A stretch of 64,000 nt of DNA from contig CM043952.1 of the NCBI GenBank assembly GCA_014529385.2, positions 154,703,557-154,767,556 of the forward strand, in the 5' to 3' direction. This DNA comes from Adiantum capillus-veneris (Eukaryota; Streptophyta; Polypodiopsida; Polypodiales; Pteridaceae). The notes beneath the pieces were generated by a model. That model ran no database searches, was not told the DNA's origin, and was given only the letters and a program-made list of their open reading frames with translations. This document shows positions 49,056 to 59,707 of this stretch, piece after piece. The translations under genes were made by a program, and so were the position numbers. Every line of letters begins with the position of its first letter. Position 1 is the first letter of the stretch.

Positions 49056-50369
49056 CTAATCAGACGTCTCATCGCGTCCAAGCGGCGTATCTGTCGGATT
49101 CTGCAAAAAAAGACAATAAGACAGTTTTCAGTAAATATAAACATATAACGACATTTATAAAACAATACAAAAAATAAAAAAGAGTAAACCCTAATACTAA
49201 CCATGCCGCCGCGAGAACTGAGAATGTCCATCAGGGCGTTTAAGCCCTTCCTGCCTGCGTACTCGCGCTCGTACGGTGTGGGATCACGTCCTGTCATCGA
49301 CCACTGTCAAAACATACAAAGATTTCATTATGTTAGAACTAAAAAACTCATAAACCCTAAACTATCGAACATGCATAAAGAGCAATGTGAAAAGACTTAC
49401 AAAATCGGCCTCAAATGATGCCCATCCACCGCTCCCCAAGTGGTGCGAGCTCCCTGCCTCTACTCGCGCTCTGGCTGCATCCTTTTGTTGCTTCCACTTG
49501 TCGGGATTCTCGCGCGCTGCTTTCTTCGCATTCTTCCAATCTTCTTTGGCCAGCCAATCTGGCCTATTCCACCCATTCTTGATTGCTTTTTGCACTTCGG
49601 AACGCTTGTGTTTGCAGTATTCGCGCATTCGAATCTTCATCAGGTCTTCATTGAAGCGCTGATCCCGTGTTGGAACGGGAAACTCATCATGAAGTATGCT
49701 GATGACTCTGTTTTTTAAATCACTTGGTACTTCACTCCATTTGTTTAGTATATAGTGTCTAAACAGCTGAGAGCAAAGACCACGCATGCGCGAGATCACC
49801 TTCTTGCCGTCATCATCCATGATGATGCCGCCGCTGATGTCGACGGAGTAAGGCAAGCCCTCTGGCCGGTGACGCGTGAACCTGGGTGTCCCGGCAGGGG
49901 TCTCTAGCGGCGTGTCGATGGGGGTACGGACGTCAGGTGTCTCCACCGGCGTCTGGGCGCCGAAGCGAGGAGTGTCGAGTGGGGTGGCTCCCGGCGGAGT
50001 AGGTAGAGGTGTGTAGCTTCTAGGAACAGTCAGCCGTGCAAAACCTGGCATAGATGGCGATGCTGTGGCTGGTGTGGGGGCGGGCAAAGAAGGGGAGGGT
50101 AAAGAGCCTCGTCGAGCACGAGGCGGTGTGGAGGCATCGGTGGCGGAATCCCCACAACAACCGCCACCACCACCACTAGAGCGCCGGTGTCTAGACGAGT
50201 GTGACGCTCGTCTCGTCGACGCCGAAGCTTCAGAGCGCGCCGAATGCTCCGAAAGAGAGGGAGATGCGGATGGTGTAGGAACGCGCGATGATGCGCCAGA
50301 GCGATGACGCTCCACGTACCACTGTCTCTGCTGCGGTGACAAAGAAGAAAGAAACTCCTCATCATCCAT
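49056..50369 (-). CDS. TNPA-like protein of CACTA B (Transposase_24 family), 3 exons
   Basis: Exons on the minus strand: 50369-49401, 49303-49202 and 49100-49056, ending at TAG. Donors TTT|GTAAGT and ATG|GTTAGT and acceptors TGACAG|TGG and TTGCAG|AAT keep one frame. ATG at 50369 (MDDEEFLSSLSPQQRQW) is the likely start; an acceptor-like TGCAG just upstream suggests a 5' UTR intron. Residues ~30-190 are Ser/Pro/Thr-rich with repeated TP and TPxxTP words. The conserved C-terminal domain has LFRHYILNKWSEVPSD, RKHKRSEVQ-like text, GGWASFEADFW and ERE-YAGRKGLNAL. This is the plant En/Spm Transposase_24 pattern; it probably binds the subterminal repeats. No stop is seen, so it may be intact. Confidence 0.82.
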
Positions 50370-50641
50370 ACCTGCATTAAACACACGAATATTTAAACTT
50401 AATATTGAATGAATAGAGTAGACAATGACGCAAAGACCATTAAATACAATGACGTAATGACGCATATAAATACAATGACGCAATAAATCGAGTGATAAAA
50501 GAGGCAAGTCGAAAACTCAGAATTTTCAATCAAAAGATGTGAGCGCGAGTAGAAAAGAGCGTTATACACCATGGAAGCTACTTAGAGAGCCAGAGCTTTT
50601 ACAGCACGGAGCAAAATTGTTCAAATACAATATTTGTGGCT

Positions 50642-53600
50642 TTAAGAGATCTCTATCTCATCCTCGCATAACTCAGCATAACTTCCTATATCTATATAGA
50701 GCTCTCCGTTTAAACACATATCCTCTATTTCATTTTGTAGCTCCTCTGCATGCACCCCATATAGAGTAGTAGCATCTTGATGCTCGTCTGGCACCACCGC
50801 AGCGGCTTCTGATTGAGCATCTTCTCTGATCTCCTCCATTGATGTCGTTGTGATTGGTACATGGTAGCCTTCATACGTCCTTGCACTACGAGGGGCTACC
50901 TCTATGACGTACCACCAGTTTGATGTAGACTTTGTAGGATGAAATACTACCTGCCAGAGCCACATAACTTACATGAGAGCTTTCAAGCACATAACTTGTA
51001 AAAGGGGGATGTTAACTATTTATATACTTACTTGTTCACAATGCTCGGGTAGTACGAAAGTGTCTCTTAGGTCAGTCCATTTCTAAGTAGAATCCACCTC
51101 AAGAAAACCAGACTCTCCTCTACGCACAGTAGCGTTTCGACCCTCCATGATTATCTTGAACCATTGCATGTCGAACAAGTCGACAAAAAATCCTCTGTAA
51201 TCGATCCTCAAAATCTCTTGCAGCGTGCCGAAGTAAGTGAGTTCCGCCACCACGGGATCTGCATCAGAGGAACGTCGTCGACTAGACTGTTCAAATTTTG
51301 CCATGATTCCACAATCTTGAGTAAAACGCTTTTTGTCGATTCGTTCCACCCTAAAATGTCGACCTTTACACCATGCTGCTGTGTATGACTTATACTACAA
51401 CGAACAAAGATTATGAGTGGCCGTTCAAACTTATAAATAAAGTCACTTGCTAGTCGTACATTGCAAACTTACCTTGGTCGCGCAACCCCGAGAGTACTCC
51501 CACTCTTCTTCAGTCACTTCGTCACCGCATTGTTGTGCGCTTTTCAATTGGTTGTGCAACCATCTTAAGCTCATGAAGGTTGGTAGGCTCTCCAGAACCG
51601 CTGGATAGTGCATCGGTGGTCCTCTTCCCCGTCTCCACTCGATTCGTGCCCTTTGTCGCTCTTGCTTTGCATCCTCATACTGTGAAATCCACTTTTGCAT
51701 CACTGGATTGTGAAGCATGCAAAATCGGTTGATTTTAGCCTCTAGATCTTCCGTCATCTTCTTCTCAACACCGAGATTGCACATGACAATCCCAGATATG
51801 CGCTCATCATCTATGGTTCGCCATAGCGTGTCCCGGGATTTATCAAATCCGTCTAGCCACTCTCCAATGTACACCAGGGACTCTGATACCAACCAACCTT
51901 CTGCCATGCTACCCTCCGGACGTGCCTTTTGACGCACATATCCCTTAAGCGTTTTCATGAAACGCTCTAAGAAGAACATCCATCTGGAATGGACTGTGCT
52001 AGCTATTTCCACCTCATCAACTATGTGAACAAGAAGATGCACCTGAATGGTTAGTATTGTAGTAGGAAAATGTTTCTCAAACATGCACACAAGCTCCGCA
52101 GCATTTAGTTTGGCGAATGGTATGGAGTCTACGTCGATCTCCTTTTGTGAGATCCATTGCACCAGCTTTGCAAGTTTGTAGATTGTGTTACGGATGTCGA
52201 GAGACAAACATCCCTCAATGGAAACCGGTAAAATAAACTGTAAAGTATGTGCAACAATGATATTAAAGTCCACATTTTATGCAATGATATTAAAGTCCAC
52301 TATGAATGTACCTGACACATTTTATGCCAATCGTGTGACTTCAAACCGGTAAGCTTTCCTTCTTTAGTAAAACACGTTCGGAGCGAGTGCATTACGCCAG
52401 TGGGGGTCCGCAAAGATCGAATGGCCTCTTTTACTTTGCGTTCTTGGGCTCCTGTGAAAATCCATGGTGCTTTAGGAAGTTTTATCGATCCATCAGACGC
52501 TGTTTGCGGCCAATATTGCTCCATACGATCCACATTTCTAAGGTCAACTCTGGCTCCCAAAGTATCTTTCTTGCCGGTCAAATGGTCCCATAGTAGATTA
52601 CCCACATTCTTGAATATGTGCATTGGATCGAGCAAGTGATTGATCACGAGTCGGGGCCCGTATGGTAACTCGTACCATAGAGATAGTCTCTTCATCCCTG
52701 GAGGCAATCCGTCATCGCACATCTCCTTCTGCTCTAACCATGCTTGTGCAGACATCCTTGGTGGCTCTCTTCCCAAAAAGCCGTCGCGTAACACATGATT
52801 CTCCGGAAGATACGCTTGATGACCTTTGTAGATTTGCTTCTTCAGTGAGGGTGCCCTACGTGCATTCAGTCTAGGTCCACATGTGACACATGCTCTGTAT
52901 CCGCTTGTTTGAAGCCCTGCATGTATACACATGATAATAGATCAACTATGCGGAAAAACAAGATTTACAGTGTCTGAGTGAGGAGTGTCAATAGATCACC
53001 TGAGCATTCTGTTAGCCCGGGATAGTCATGCATGGTCCACATTAGAATACCTCTGATCAAAGCATGCCGTCGTCCTGTGTGTCGGCTCATATCCACCACC
53101 TCTATGCCAATCCACAATTGTTGTAGCTCTTCCAATAGTGGACGAAGATACACATCCATATTCCCCACTTTATATCGCCCTGGCACAATCAAGCTTAGCC
53201 ATAGGTGCCCCTTCTTCGTAGTCAACCACGGGGGAATATTGTAGTTGACGATGACAACGGGCCATACACTGTAAGATGTTGATCTTTGACCAAATGGATT
53301 TACGCCATCCATAGCCAGGCCTAAGCGCAAATTTCGAGCTTCCCTGGCAAAATCCGACCATGTTCCATCTATATGTTTCCAGGCTGCGCAATCTGCAGGA
53401 ATTCGTAGCACACCATCCGAAGATTTATTCTCCTCATGCCATGATGCTAGGGCGGCCATGGACTTACATTCGAAGAAATGCTTGATGCGAGGAAGCAAAG
53501 GAAAATGTCGCAAAACCTTTTGTGGAATTTTTGTCCCGTGGAGATCTACTCGATATCTTTCGGAATCACATTTCGGACACTTCTCCATGTCTGTGTATTC

Positions 53601-54368
53601 CCCTCTGAAAAGAATGCAGTCATTAGGACAAGCGTGGATAGAATTGTAATCCATCCCCAAGTTTCGCAAAATCTTTCTTGCTTCATCTCGGGAATCTGGC
53701 ATCACATTGTCAGCTGGTAGAATGTGCTCTTTCAGCAATCTACACAACATAAAAATATGATACAGTCGTGTAAAAATCTATCAGATCATTATACATTTAG
53801 AGTTCTATTAAAGTAAACTAATTGTAATAGATCACCTGAAAAGCGCTGTGACGCTAGTGTCACTCCATCCAAACTTTGCCTACATGTTGAGAAGAACCAG
53901 GAGTGCTTTCAATCTAGACATACGTGCTCCATTATACAATGACGTATCGGCTTCACTTTTCATATCATCATAGATAAGCCTTTCTGAATCCATGATCGTC
54001 TCGATCATTTCATCAATCTCGGGCTCAAACATTGCCTCGTTGGGAATGTGCTCTGCATGATCATCCCCCGAGATGTCAGAGGGTACATCTTGTGGCCTCA
54101 CATATGCTGCTTGACCAAAGCGCCTGCGAATACGTCTATTGGGTTGCAAGATTGCTGCTTGTTGGCCAGCGTCAGAGTCCGACGAGTTATAATTGGCAAC
54201 AACTCGATCTATAATAGATGGATCGAACTCGCCAAATTCGCGAACGTGCTGCAAAGAAACACGTCTTGTCCGTCGCACAGCATGCTTGCATTGATTACAA
54301 GGACATAAGACCCTCGTTGAGAGATAGGTGTTTCGGTTGGACGGTCCCACATCCTCGTCGCTACTCAT
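50642..54368 (-). pseudogene. TNP2 transposase of CACTA B, six exons, two in-frame stops
   Basis: Exons inferred from GT-AG borders that keep one frame: 54368-53836, 53739-53000, 52916-52312, 52236-51473, 51394-51032 and 50950-50642. Domains in order: N-terminal Cys motif (LCPCNQCKHAV; transposase-associated), a zinc motif (CPKCDSERYR), the TNP2 core (DGVNPFG, YSVWPVVIVNYNIPPWL, HLLDPMHIFKNVGNLLWD), DUF4218 (FEKHFPTTILTIQVHLLVH, ARPEGSMAEGWL) and DUF4216 (YFGTLQEILRIDYRGF). This is the catalytic transposase that cuts the element ends. Stops: TAG at 53880-53882, where copy A has CAA (Gln), and TAG at 51083-51085. So B probably depends on a helper in trans. Confidence 0.88.
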
Positions 54369-54430
54369 AATGAGGATAAAAAACTTATAACCTGGACAAC
54401 AAATTTAATATTCTATTGGCATTCTTCGTC

Positions 54431-54433
<3 letters not shown>

Positions 54434-54471
<38 letters not shown>
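54434..54471. repeat. (CT)n microsatellite upstream of TNP2
   Basis: About 19 CT units, roughly 70 bp upstream of the TNP2 start codon, in its leader or promoter. Confidence 0.95.
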
Positions 54472-54472
<1 letters not shown>

Positions 54473-54764
54473 ACCTCACATTCTCTAGTCATGTCCAATC
54501 CCCGCACACCTCGGTCTAGAGGTGCACGGAGATCAGAACCACCGGGTTATAATCTCGTCTTTATTGGTCAATACCTATATTTGTGGGTACAAGAAATCTA
54601 CACACCCACGTCTACATGATACTGCATGTAGTGGACAAAATCCCTTTGCCTCTTCTCTAGCTGTAGCACTTCACTTCATCTTAACATCTTTTCACAGTAG
54701 ATCTTTTCACTGTTCGTCTAACTCTAAACCCTAAACCGTAAGTAATTCTTGCGTGGACTCGATC
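54472..54764. other. CACTA B 5' region, no gene recognised
   Basis: Non-coding DNA between the TNP2 leader and the HMA fragment. It contains a telobox-like AAACCCTAAACC at 54726-54737. Confidence 0.4.
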
Positions 54765-55145
54765 TAACGTAAATAAGCGTAAATCTAAATAAACGTAAAT
54801 CTAACTAAAAATAAAGCTAAATCTAATTTAACGTAAGTCTAATGACTAGAGGTTGTTTAGATGGTCATTGTGTCGGGGATGTAGTGACTCTTGTCGCCCT
54901 GAAGATCCACCTTCTTCCCTATCTTCTGAAGACATTTCACCAGTACTTTTGGATCGACGGAGCCCACCATGAGTGAAGGCAGCAATACCCTATATTCCAT
55001 TGAGGGCTTTCTTCACCCGCTTCATGCAGGCATCGCAGTCTATGGAGACCCGCATCTAATCTAATATAACGTAAATCTAAATCTAGCTTAAATAAACGTA
55101 AATCTAGTTAAAAATAAACCTAAATCTAATTTAATGTAAGTCTAC
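54765..55145. repeat. direct repeats of about 80 bp flanking the HMA fragment
   Basis: Two related AT-rich blocks, 54765-54842 and 55060-55145, share the order CGTAAATCTAA, AATAAACGTAAATCTA, TAAAAATAAA and CTAAATCTAATTTAA, ending GTAAGTCTA. They are in direct orientation on either side of the HMA gene fragment. Confidence 0.8.
54860..55055 (-). pseudogene. captured heavy-metal-associated (HMA/HIPP-like) domain fragment
   Basis: The minus strand from 55055 reads MRVSIDCDACMKRVKKALNG, the first beta strand, CxxC metal loop and first helix of an HMA domain. After a stop and a frame change, it reads VGSVDPKVLVKCLQKIGKKV, the GxVDP..V...L.K.GKK second half of the same domain. The order and spacing are those of plant metallochaperone-like HIPP proteins, with about ten residues lost in the middle. 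No transposon protein contains this. It lies inside CACTA B, so it is most likely a captured piece of host gene, now non-coding. Chance similarity is unlikely because both halves match in order. Confidence 0.75.
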
Positions 55146-55419
55146 ATATAACCTAATCTTTAACGTCTTTTAAGATAGTTTCCTACGACGTTATAACTCT
55201 CTTCTTCCTGTGTGTGTGCGCGTGTGTGGATGTGTGTGCCAATAAAAAGAGATAAATGGTATAACCTTTCTATCACCCATGCCAAGTATGATAGATTGAT
55301 TATGCCATTTCTCTCTTGAATAATAGGTCTTCAGTTCAACTCCTCGTCGGCTAGATCTTTAGGTCTTTTAATTTTAATTAGTTTCCTACGACGCTCCCTT
55401 AGTTTCTCTTTCTTTCTTT

Positions 55420-55630
55420 CTCAATGTGTGTGCGTTTTTTTGGATCGTATGCATGTTTTCTTTCTCTTTTCCTCTCTCAATGTGTGCGTTTTTTGTTTAT
55501 GCATGTTCTCTCTCTCTTTTCCTCTCTCAATGCGTGCGTTTTTTGTTTATGCATGCTCTCTCTCTCTTTTTCTCTCTCAATGTGTGTGTGCATTCTTTGT
55601 TTATGTATGTGTGTGCGTTTTTGTTTTTGT
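55420..55630. repeat. tandem repeat, 50-bp unit
   Basis: Units ending at 55480, 55530 and 55580 share CTCTCTCAATGTGTGCGTTTT and TTTATGCATGTTCTCTC-type text, with a diverged unit on each side. Each unit contains its own CT and GTGTG runs. Confidence 0.85.
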
Positions 55631-55631
55631 T

Positions 55632-55634
<3 letters not shown>

Positions 55635-55687
<53 letters not shown>

Positions 55688-55803
55688 AACACTATGTGTG
55701 TGTGTATGTGTGTGTGTGAGAGAGAGAGAGAGGGAGAGAGAAAGAGGGGAAGGGAACATGAGAATGAGGAGAGGGAAGGAGCATACCTGGCTCTCCTTCC
55801 TCT

Positions 55804-55859
<56 letters not shown>

Positions 55860-55864
55860 AGAAG

Positions 55865-55902
<38 letters not shown>
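55635..55902. repeat. cluster of CT, GT and GA microsatellites in CACTA B 5' end
   Basis: (CT)25 at 55635-55684, GT-rich at 55694-55718, GA-rich at 55718-55780, (GT)25 at 55808-55858 and (GA)17 at 55868-55901. ORFs of up to 179 codons through this cluster are low-complexity artefacts. Confidence 0.95.
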
Positions 55903-55904
<2 letters not shown>

Positions 55905-55979
55905 GGGAGAGCGTTACCTGCTCTTTTCTTGAGGGCGCCGAAAAACTCAGATCTGAGATCTGAGTTTTTGGGCGCGCTC

Positions 55980-56145
55980 GGTTAATTTTTTTACCCCAGC
56001 TGGCGTCGCTATGAGCGTCGCTATAAGCGTCGCAAATTTACAAATAAATTTGCGACGCTCATAGCGACGCTCATAGCGTCGCCGGGAAATTTGTTTTTGA
56101 GCGTCGCTGTGTGAGCGTCGCTAATATGAAGAGCCTTTTGTAGTG
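55980..56145. repeat. CACTA B terminus and subterminal repeats, right
   Basis: GCGTCGCT/AGCGACGC copies at about 56000-56125, including a near-perfect inverted pair around AAATTTACAAATAAATTT. The element ends CCTTTTGTAGTG at 56145, followed by the AGG duplication. Confidence 0.92.
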
Positions 56146-57080
56146 AGGTGCCCCTTCTCGGTAGTCAAGCACGGGGGAATGTTGTAGTTGACGATGACAA
56201 TGGGCCATACACTGTAAGATGTTGATCTCTAACCAAATGGATTTACGCCATCCATAGCCAGGCCCATGCGCAAATTTTGAGCTTCCCTTACAAAATCTCG
56301 TCTATATGTTTCCAGGCTGCACAATCTGCAAGAATCCGTAGCACACCATTCGAAGATCTATTCTCCTCTGCCATGATGCTAGGGCAGCCATGGACTTACA
56401 TTCTAAGAAATGCTTGATGTGAGGAAGCAGAGGAAAATTTTGCAAAACCTTTTGTGGAATTTATTGTCAGTGGAGATCTACTCGATATCTCTCGGAATCA
56501 CATTTCAGACACTTCTCCATGTCTATGTATTCCCCTCTGAAAAGAATGCAATCATTAGGACAAGCGTGAATCAAATTACAATCCATCCCCAAGTTTTGCA
56601 AGATCTTTCTTGCTTCCTCTCCGAAATCTGGTTCACATTATCAGCTGGTAGTATGTGCTCTTTGAGCAATCTACACAACGAAAAAATGCGGTACGCTTGT
56701 GTAAGTAATCTATCAGATCATTATACATATATAGTCTTTTATTGAAGTAAACACATTGTAATAGATCACCTGAAAAGCATTGTGATTCGAGTGTCACTCC
56801 ATCCAAACTTTTCTTGCATATTGAGAAGAACTAGGAGTGCCTTCAATCTAGACACACATGCTCCATCATACAGTGGCGTATCGGCTTCACTTTTCATATC
56901 TTCATAGATAAGCCTTTTTGAATCCATGATCGTCTTGATCATTTTCTCGATCTTGGGCTCAAACATTGCCTTGTTGGGAATGTGGTCTGCATGATCATCC
57001 TCCGAGATGCCAGAGGCTACATCTTATGGCCTCACGTATGCTGCTTGACCAAAGGGCTTGCGAACACATCTATTGGGTTG
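56146..57080 (-). mobile_element. CACTA element A, right-hand visible segment
   Basis: Picks up element A exactly where it stopped at 48467. It is co-linear with 53202-54145 of B until 57080, where the text switches from CTATTGGGTTG to unrelated DNA starting TGATGGCGGG, the inferred gypsy LTR edge. The 5' terminus of A must lie beyond the gypsy element, outside the window. Confidence 0.9.
56149..57080 (-). pseudogene. TNP2 transposase of CACTA A, N-terminal part
   Basis: Matches exon 2 and most of exon 1 of TNP2 in B. Around 56780-56830 it reads LLNMQEKFGWSDTRITMLFR and ends at the same CAG|GTGATC donor. This shows the ancestral Gln codon at the site where B has TAG. Other parts carry frameshifts, for example near 56300 and 56635. 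Confidence 0.88.
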
Positions 57081-58838
57081 TGATGGCGGGAAAAAGAGCA
57101 GTGCGGTCGGGTGGCCTCTGTACTCGTGCACACTCCACAAACCACGGCTCATGCAAACAAGCAAAGAACAAAACAAAGGGGGCACCACCCTAAATTAAGA
57201 GGTTTAGGGACCTCACACATAGTGCACATAGGCAAGTGAGACTTCTGGCATTATGATGGCATCAAAACATATGGCAAAACACATAGAAACGAAGCTTAGG
57301 GACCTTATGTAGCATATATATACACAAGACATCATCTTAACAATACAACGGCATCTGATCATACATAACAAGGATATAGAGAAGCAAGCCAAGGATGGCA
57401 AGCCAAGGATGGCATAATCCCTTGTCAAAAATAATCAACCCAGCAAGTAGGTATGATCCTACTAGCAACACATCAATACCTTAGAGAATGATGGCGAGGA
57501 TGGTGGCCACGGAGCATGAGAGACGACTCCTTATTTAGGTTTTAGGGCTAGTAATGTAGCATACTAGAGGGAGAGAGAGAGAGAGGGAGAGAGAGTAGAG
57601 CTCCATCCATAGCTCCTCGTTGTGAGCAATGTCGTCATAGCTTCGTTGCTTGGTGAAGTGGGTGAAGTGTTTGTTTTGAGTGAGAGAAGGCCTCCTTATA
57701 TAGGTTTCTGAGAGGGTTTAGGATTAGGGATAAACATGCTTAAATCCGCTGATTGGGGTTACTTTTTGCTTAGGGTGGTCAACAGATTGAGGTCACCTGA
57801 TATGTCACCATCAAGATATTCTCTAGAGTGATGTGAGAGGGGAGGGTAAATGCTGATTTTTCTGATTGTGACACATGGGGATAAGGCCTTGACCAGCATT
57901 TAAGAGCAGGTAAGGTGGCTGTTGAAACTGGAGGTTCTGCACATGTCAGGGGGGGACCTGCTGGGTCCTCCTGAATATCAAATTCTCAAAAAATCCTCAA
58001 CCATGGCTTCTTTTGACATGTGTTCTTTGAAAAAATCAGCATGTCTCTTTTCAACTCAAAAGTCTTTATCCCTGTTTACTCACCTTTACCATAAGATTTT
58101 CCCCTTTTCTCCTCCTGTAACTGCATTTTTGATGCCCAATCACTGCTTCTAGTAACAGTGAACTGTTATCTACCAAATACTTATGGTGCAGTAAGAAATA
58201 TTTACCATGGGTAAAAAAAGTTACTGTAGGTAAAAAGTGATTTGTATTTACCATGTAGGTGAAAAATATTTACTGTAGGTAAAAAATATTTACTGTCGGT
58301 AAAAAAGTGAAAACGGAGTATGCTGTGCTGTGAGTCCACACGAACATCCTCGTGTAAATTTCACTAGAAATTCACACGTAGAATGGGCTATTCTGTAAGA
58401 TATAGGTTGTAGGCATGCATAAGAGCTCGTTCCCACGTATCTTCTGTCCATGGCACTTTTTACTCTTTGGTGCTTGTGAAGTAGATTTTTCTTCTCTTTC
58501 GAGATCCCTTGGACTAGAGTATCCTCATCTCCCCAACAACTGACTGTGCCTTTATTGCATCTTCAGAAGGGGTCCTAAAAACCATGCATCATATAGCCCT
58601 CTCCCTTAAGCTAGAGGTATTTGATGCCTCTAGCTGTAGGTTGTGCTACAATAGGGTTCTCTTGAATACTTACCCACCTGGTATCAATTGAATTTGCCAT
58701 GTTACTGCTTTCTTGGCTGATGCACCCTGTTTAGTCCTTTCTGATGAATAATTGTATCCATCCATGACTAACAACTGGTCTCCTAGACCCTTGAAAGCCA
58801 TACCCATCCATTGTCAATATCCACTTTCACTGGTAGCA
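57081..58838 (-). repeat. gypsy 3' LTR (single copy seen)
   Basis: The left edge TGATGGCGGG is where homology of CACTA A to B stops. The right edge GGTAGCA lies next to a pyrimidine-rich stretch. This gives TG...CA ends and a length of about 1.76 kb. The interior is non-coding, with a short GA-rich run near 57572-57595 and repeats of TTTACTGTAGGTAAAAA type at 58190-58305. The partner LTR is outside the window, so the edges are inferred. Confidence 0.65.
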
Positions 58839-58873
58839 TTCTCTTTTTTCTTTTTTCTTCTCTTTTTTCCTTA
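58839..58873 (-). other. gypsy polypurine tract
   Basis: The minus strand is almost pure purine (GAAAAAAGAAAAAAGAGAA) immediately before the LTR start TGCTACC. Confidence 0.75.
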
Positions 58874-58908
58874 AAAAAAAAAAAAAGACTATGTACATGA
58901 TTGTTACC

Positions 58909-59700
58909 TTAGTTGGAGCTCGAATATGATGAGCTCTCCTTTGAACCATCCTTAGCATTGATTTCACCAGCATATGGCTGTGAAAGACGACAGTGGTAGG
59001 CCTTCAATCGCCAACCATTTACCGGGGTCTGATGTACCTTACCATCTAGGTCACCTAGTTGGTAACTACCATTTGAGAACCTCTGTATCACTACAAAAGG
59101 GCCTTCCCACTTAAGCAAGAACTTACCATCCTTCCTGCGATCAAAGCGATTGTCGTATCTGAGCACTAAAGAACCTTCCTTGATACCTTTCTGGACAAGG
59201 TTGCGATTGAACTTCTTTCGTTTCTTCTCTGCCTGGGCTACATAGTACTTCACTGCTGACTCTCGATCTAGCCCTAACCTCTCCAAATCGATGATTCTTC
59301 CTTCCACCTGCTTCTCTTGACTATCCTCTTGATGTGCTTTTAGAACTTGGAGGCTCGCTAGATCCACTTCTATAGGCAATAGTGCCTCTTGCCCGTAAAC
59401 CAAGTGAAAAGGTGTATACCCCAAGGATGTTTTAAAGGATGTTCTGTAGGCCCAAAGTGCTGCATCTAGGTGTTTGTCCCATGCCTTAGGATGTAAATGC
59501 ACTTGCTTAGTGATGATTTTACATATAAGACCATTTACCTTTTCGACAAGACCATTGCACTGAGGGTAGTATGGTGTAGAGTGCCTGCGCTTGATTTTTA
59601 ACTTGCTCATCAATTGCCCGACTAAATCAGCTCGAAATCCCAGTCCCCTATCCGAGAGAATCTCCAAAGGTGTGCCAAAACGGCAACAAAGGCATTAAAA
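58909..59700 (-). pseudogene. gypsy integrase, C-terminal half
   Basis: About 250 codons. EILSDRGLGFRADL holds the second catalytic Asp and NGLVEKVNGLI the catalytic Glu (usual form GQVE..N). ALWAYRTSFKTSLGYTPFHLVYG follows, and then a C-terminal region with LKWEGPFVV and GRLKAYH-like end text. It inserts the cDNA copy. The frame differs from the upstream ORF, and a TAA lies at about 59697, so it cannot be made as one protein. Length and order are normal for the clade. Confidence 0.92.
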
Positions 59701-59707
59701 AATGAAA

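Larger units (their letters stand above)
48468..56145 (-). mobile_element. CACTA element B, complete, nested in CACTA A
   Basis: 7.68 kb bounded by CACTACAAGAGG at 48468 and its inverted counterpart CCTTTTGTAGTG at 56145 (one mismatch within 12), with a 3-bp AGG duplication. Both ends carry arrays of GCGTCGCT/AGCGACGC. Two genes lie on the minus strand: TNPA-like at 49056-50369 and TNP2 at 50642-54368. A 5' region of about 1.6 kb holds tandem repeats, microsatellites and an HMA gene fragment. It is inserted inside TNP2 of element A, a member of the same family. The ends and genes are well preserved, but TNP2 carries two stops. Confidence 0.95.

Noticed and set aside
54860-55055. A functional HIPP gene
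   Set aside because: The domain is broken by a stop, a frame change and a deletion, and lies inside a transposon; only a captured fragment is supported.
55424-55963. 179-codon ORF on the plus strand
   Set aside because: Made of CT, GT and GA tracts and a 50-bp tandem repeat inside the CACTA B 5' region; no conserved sequence.
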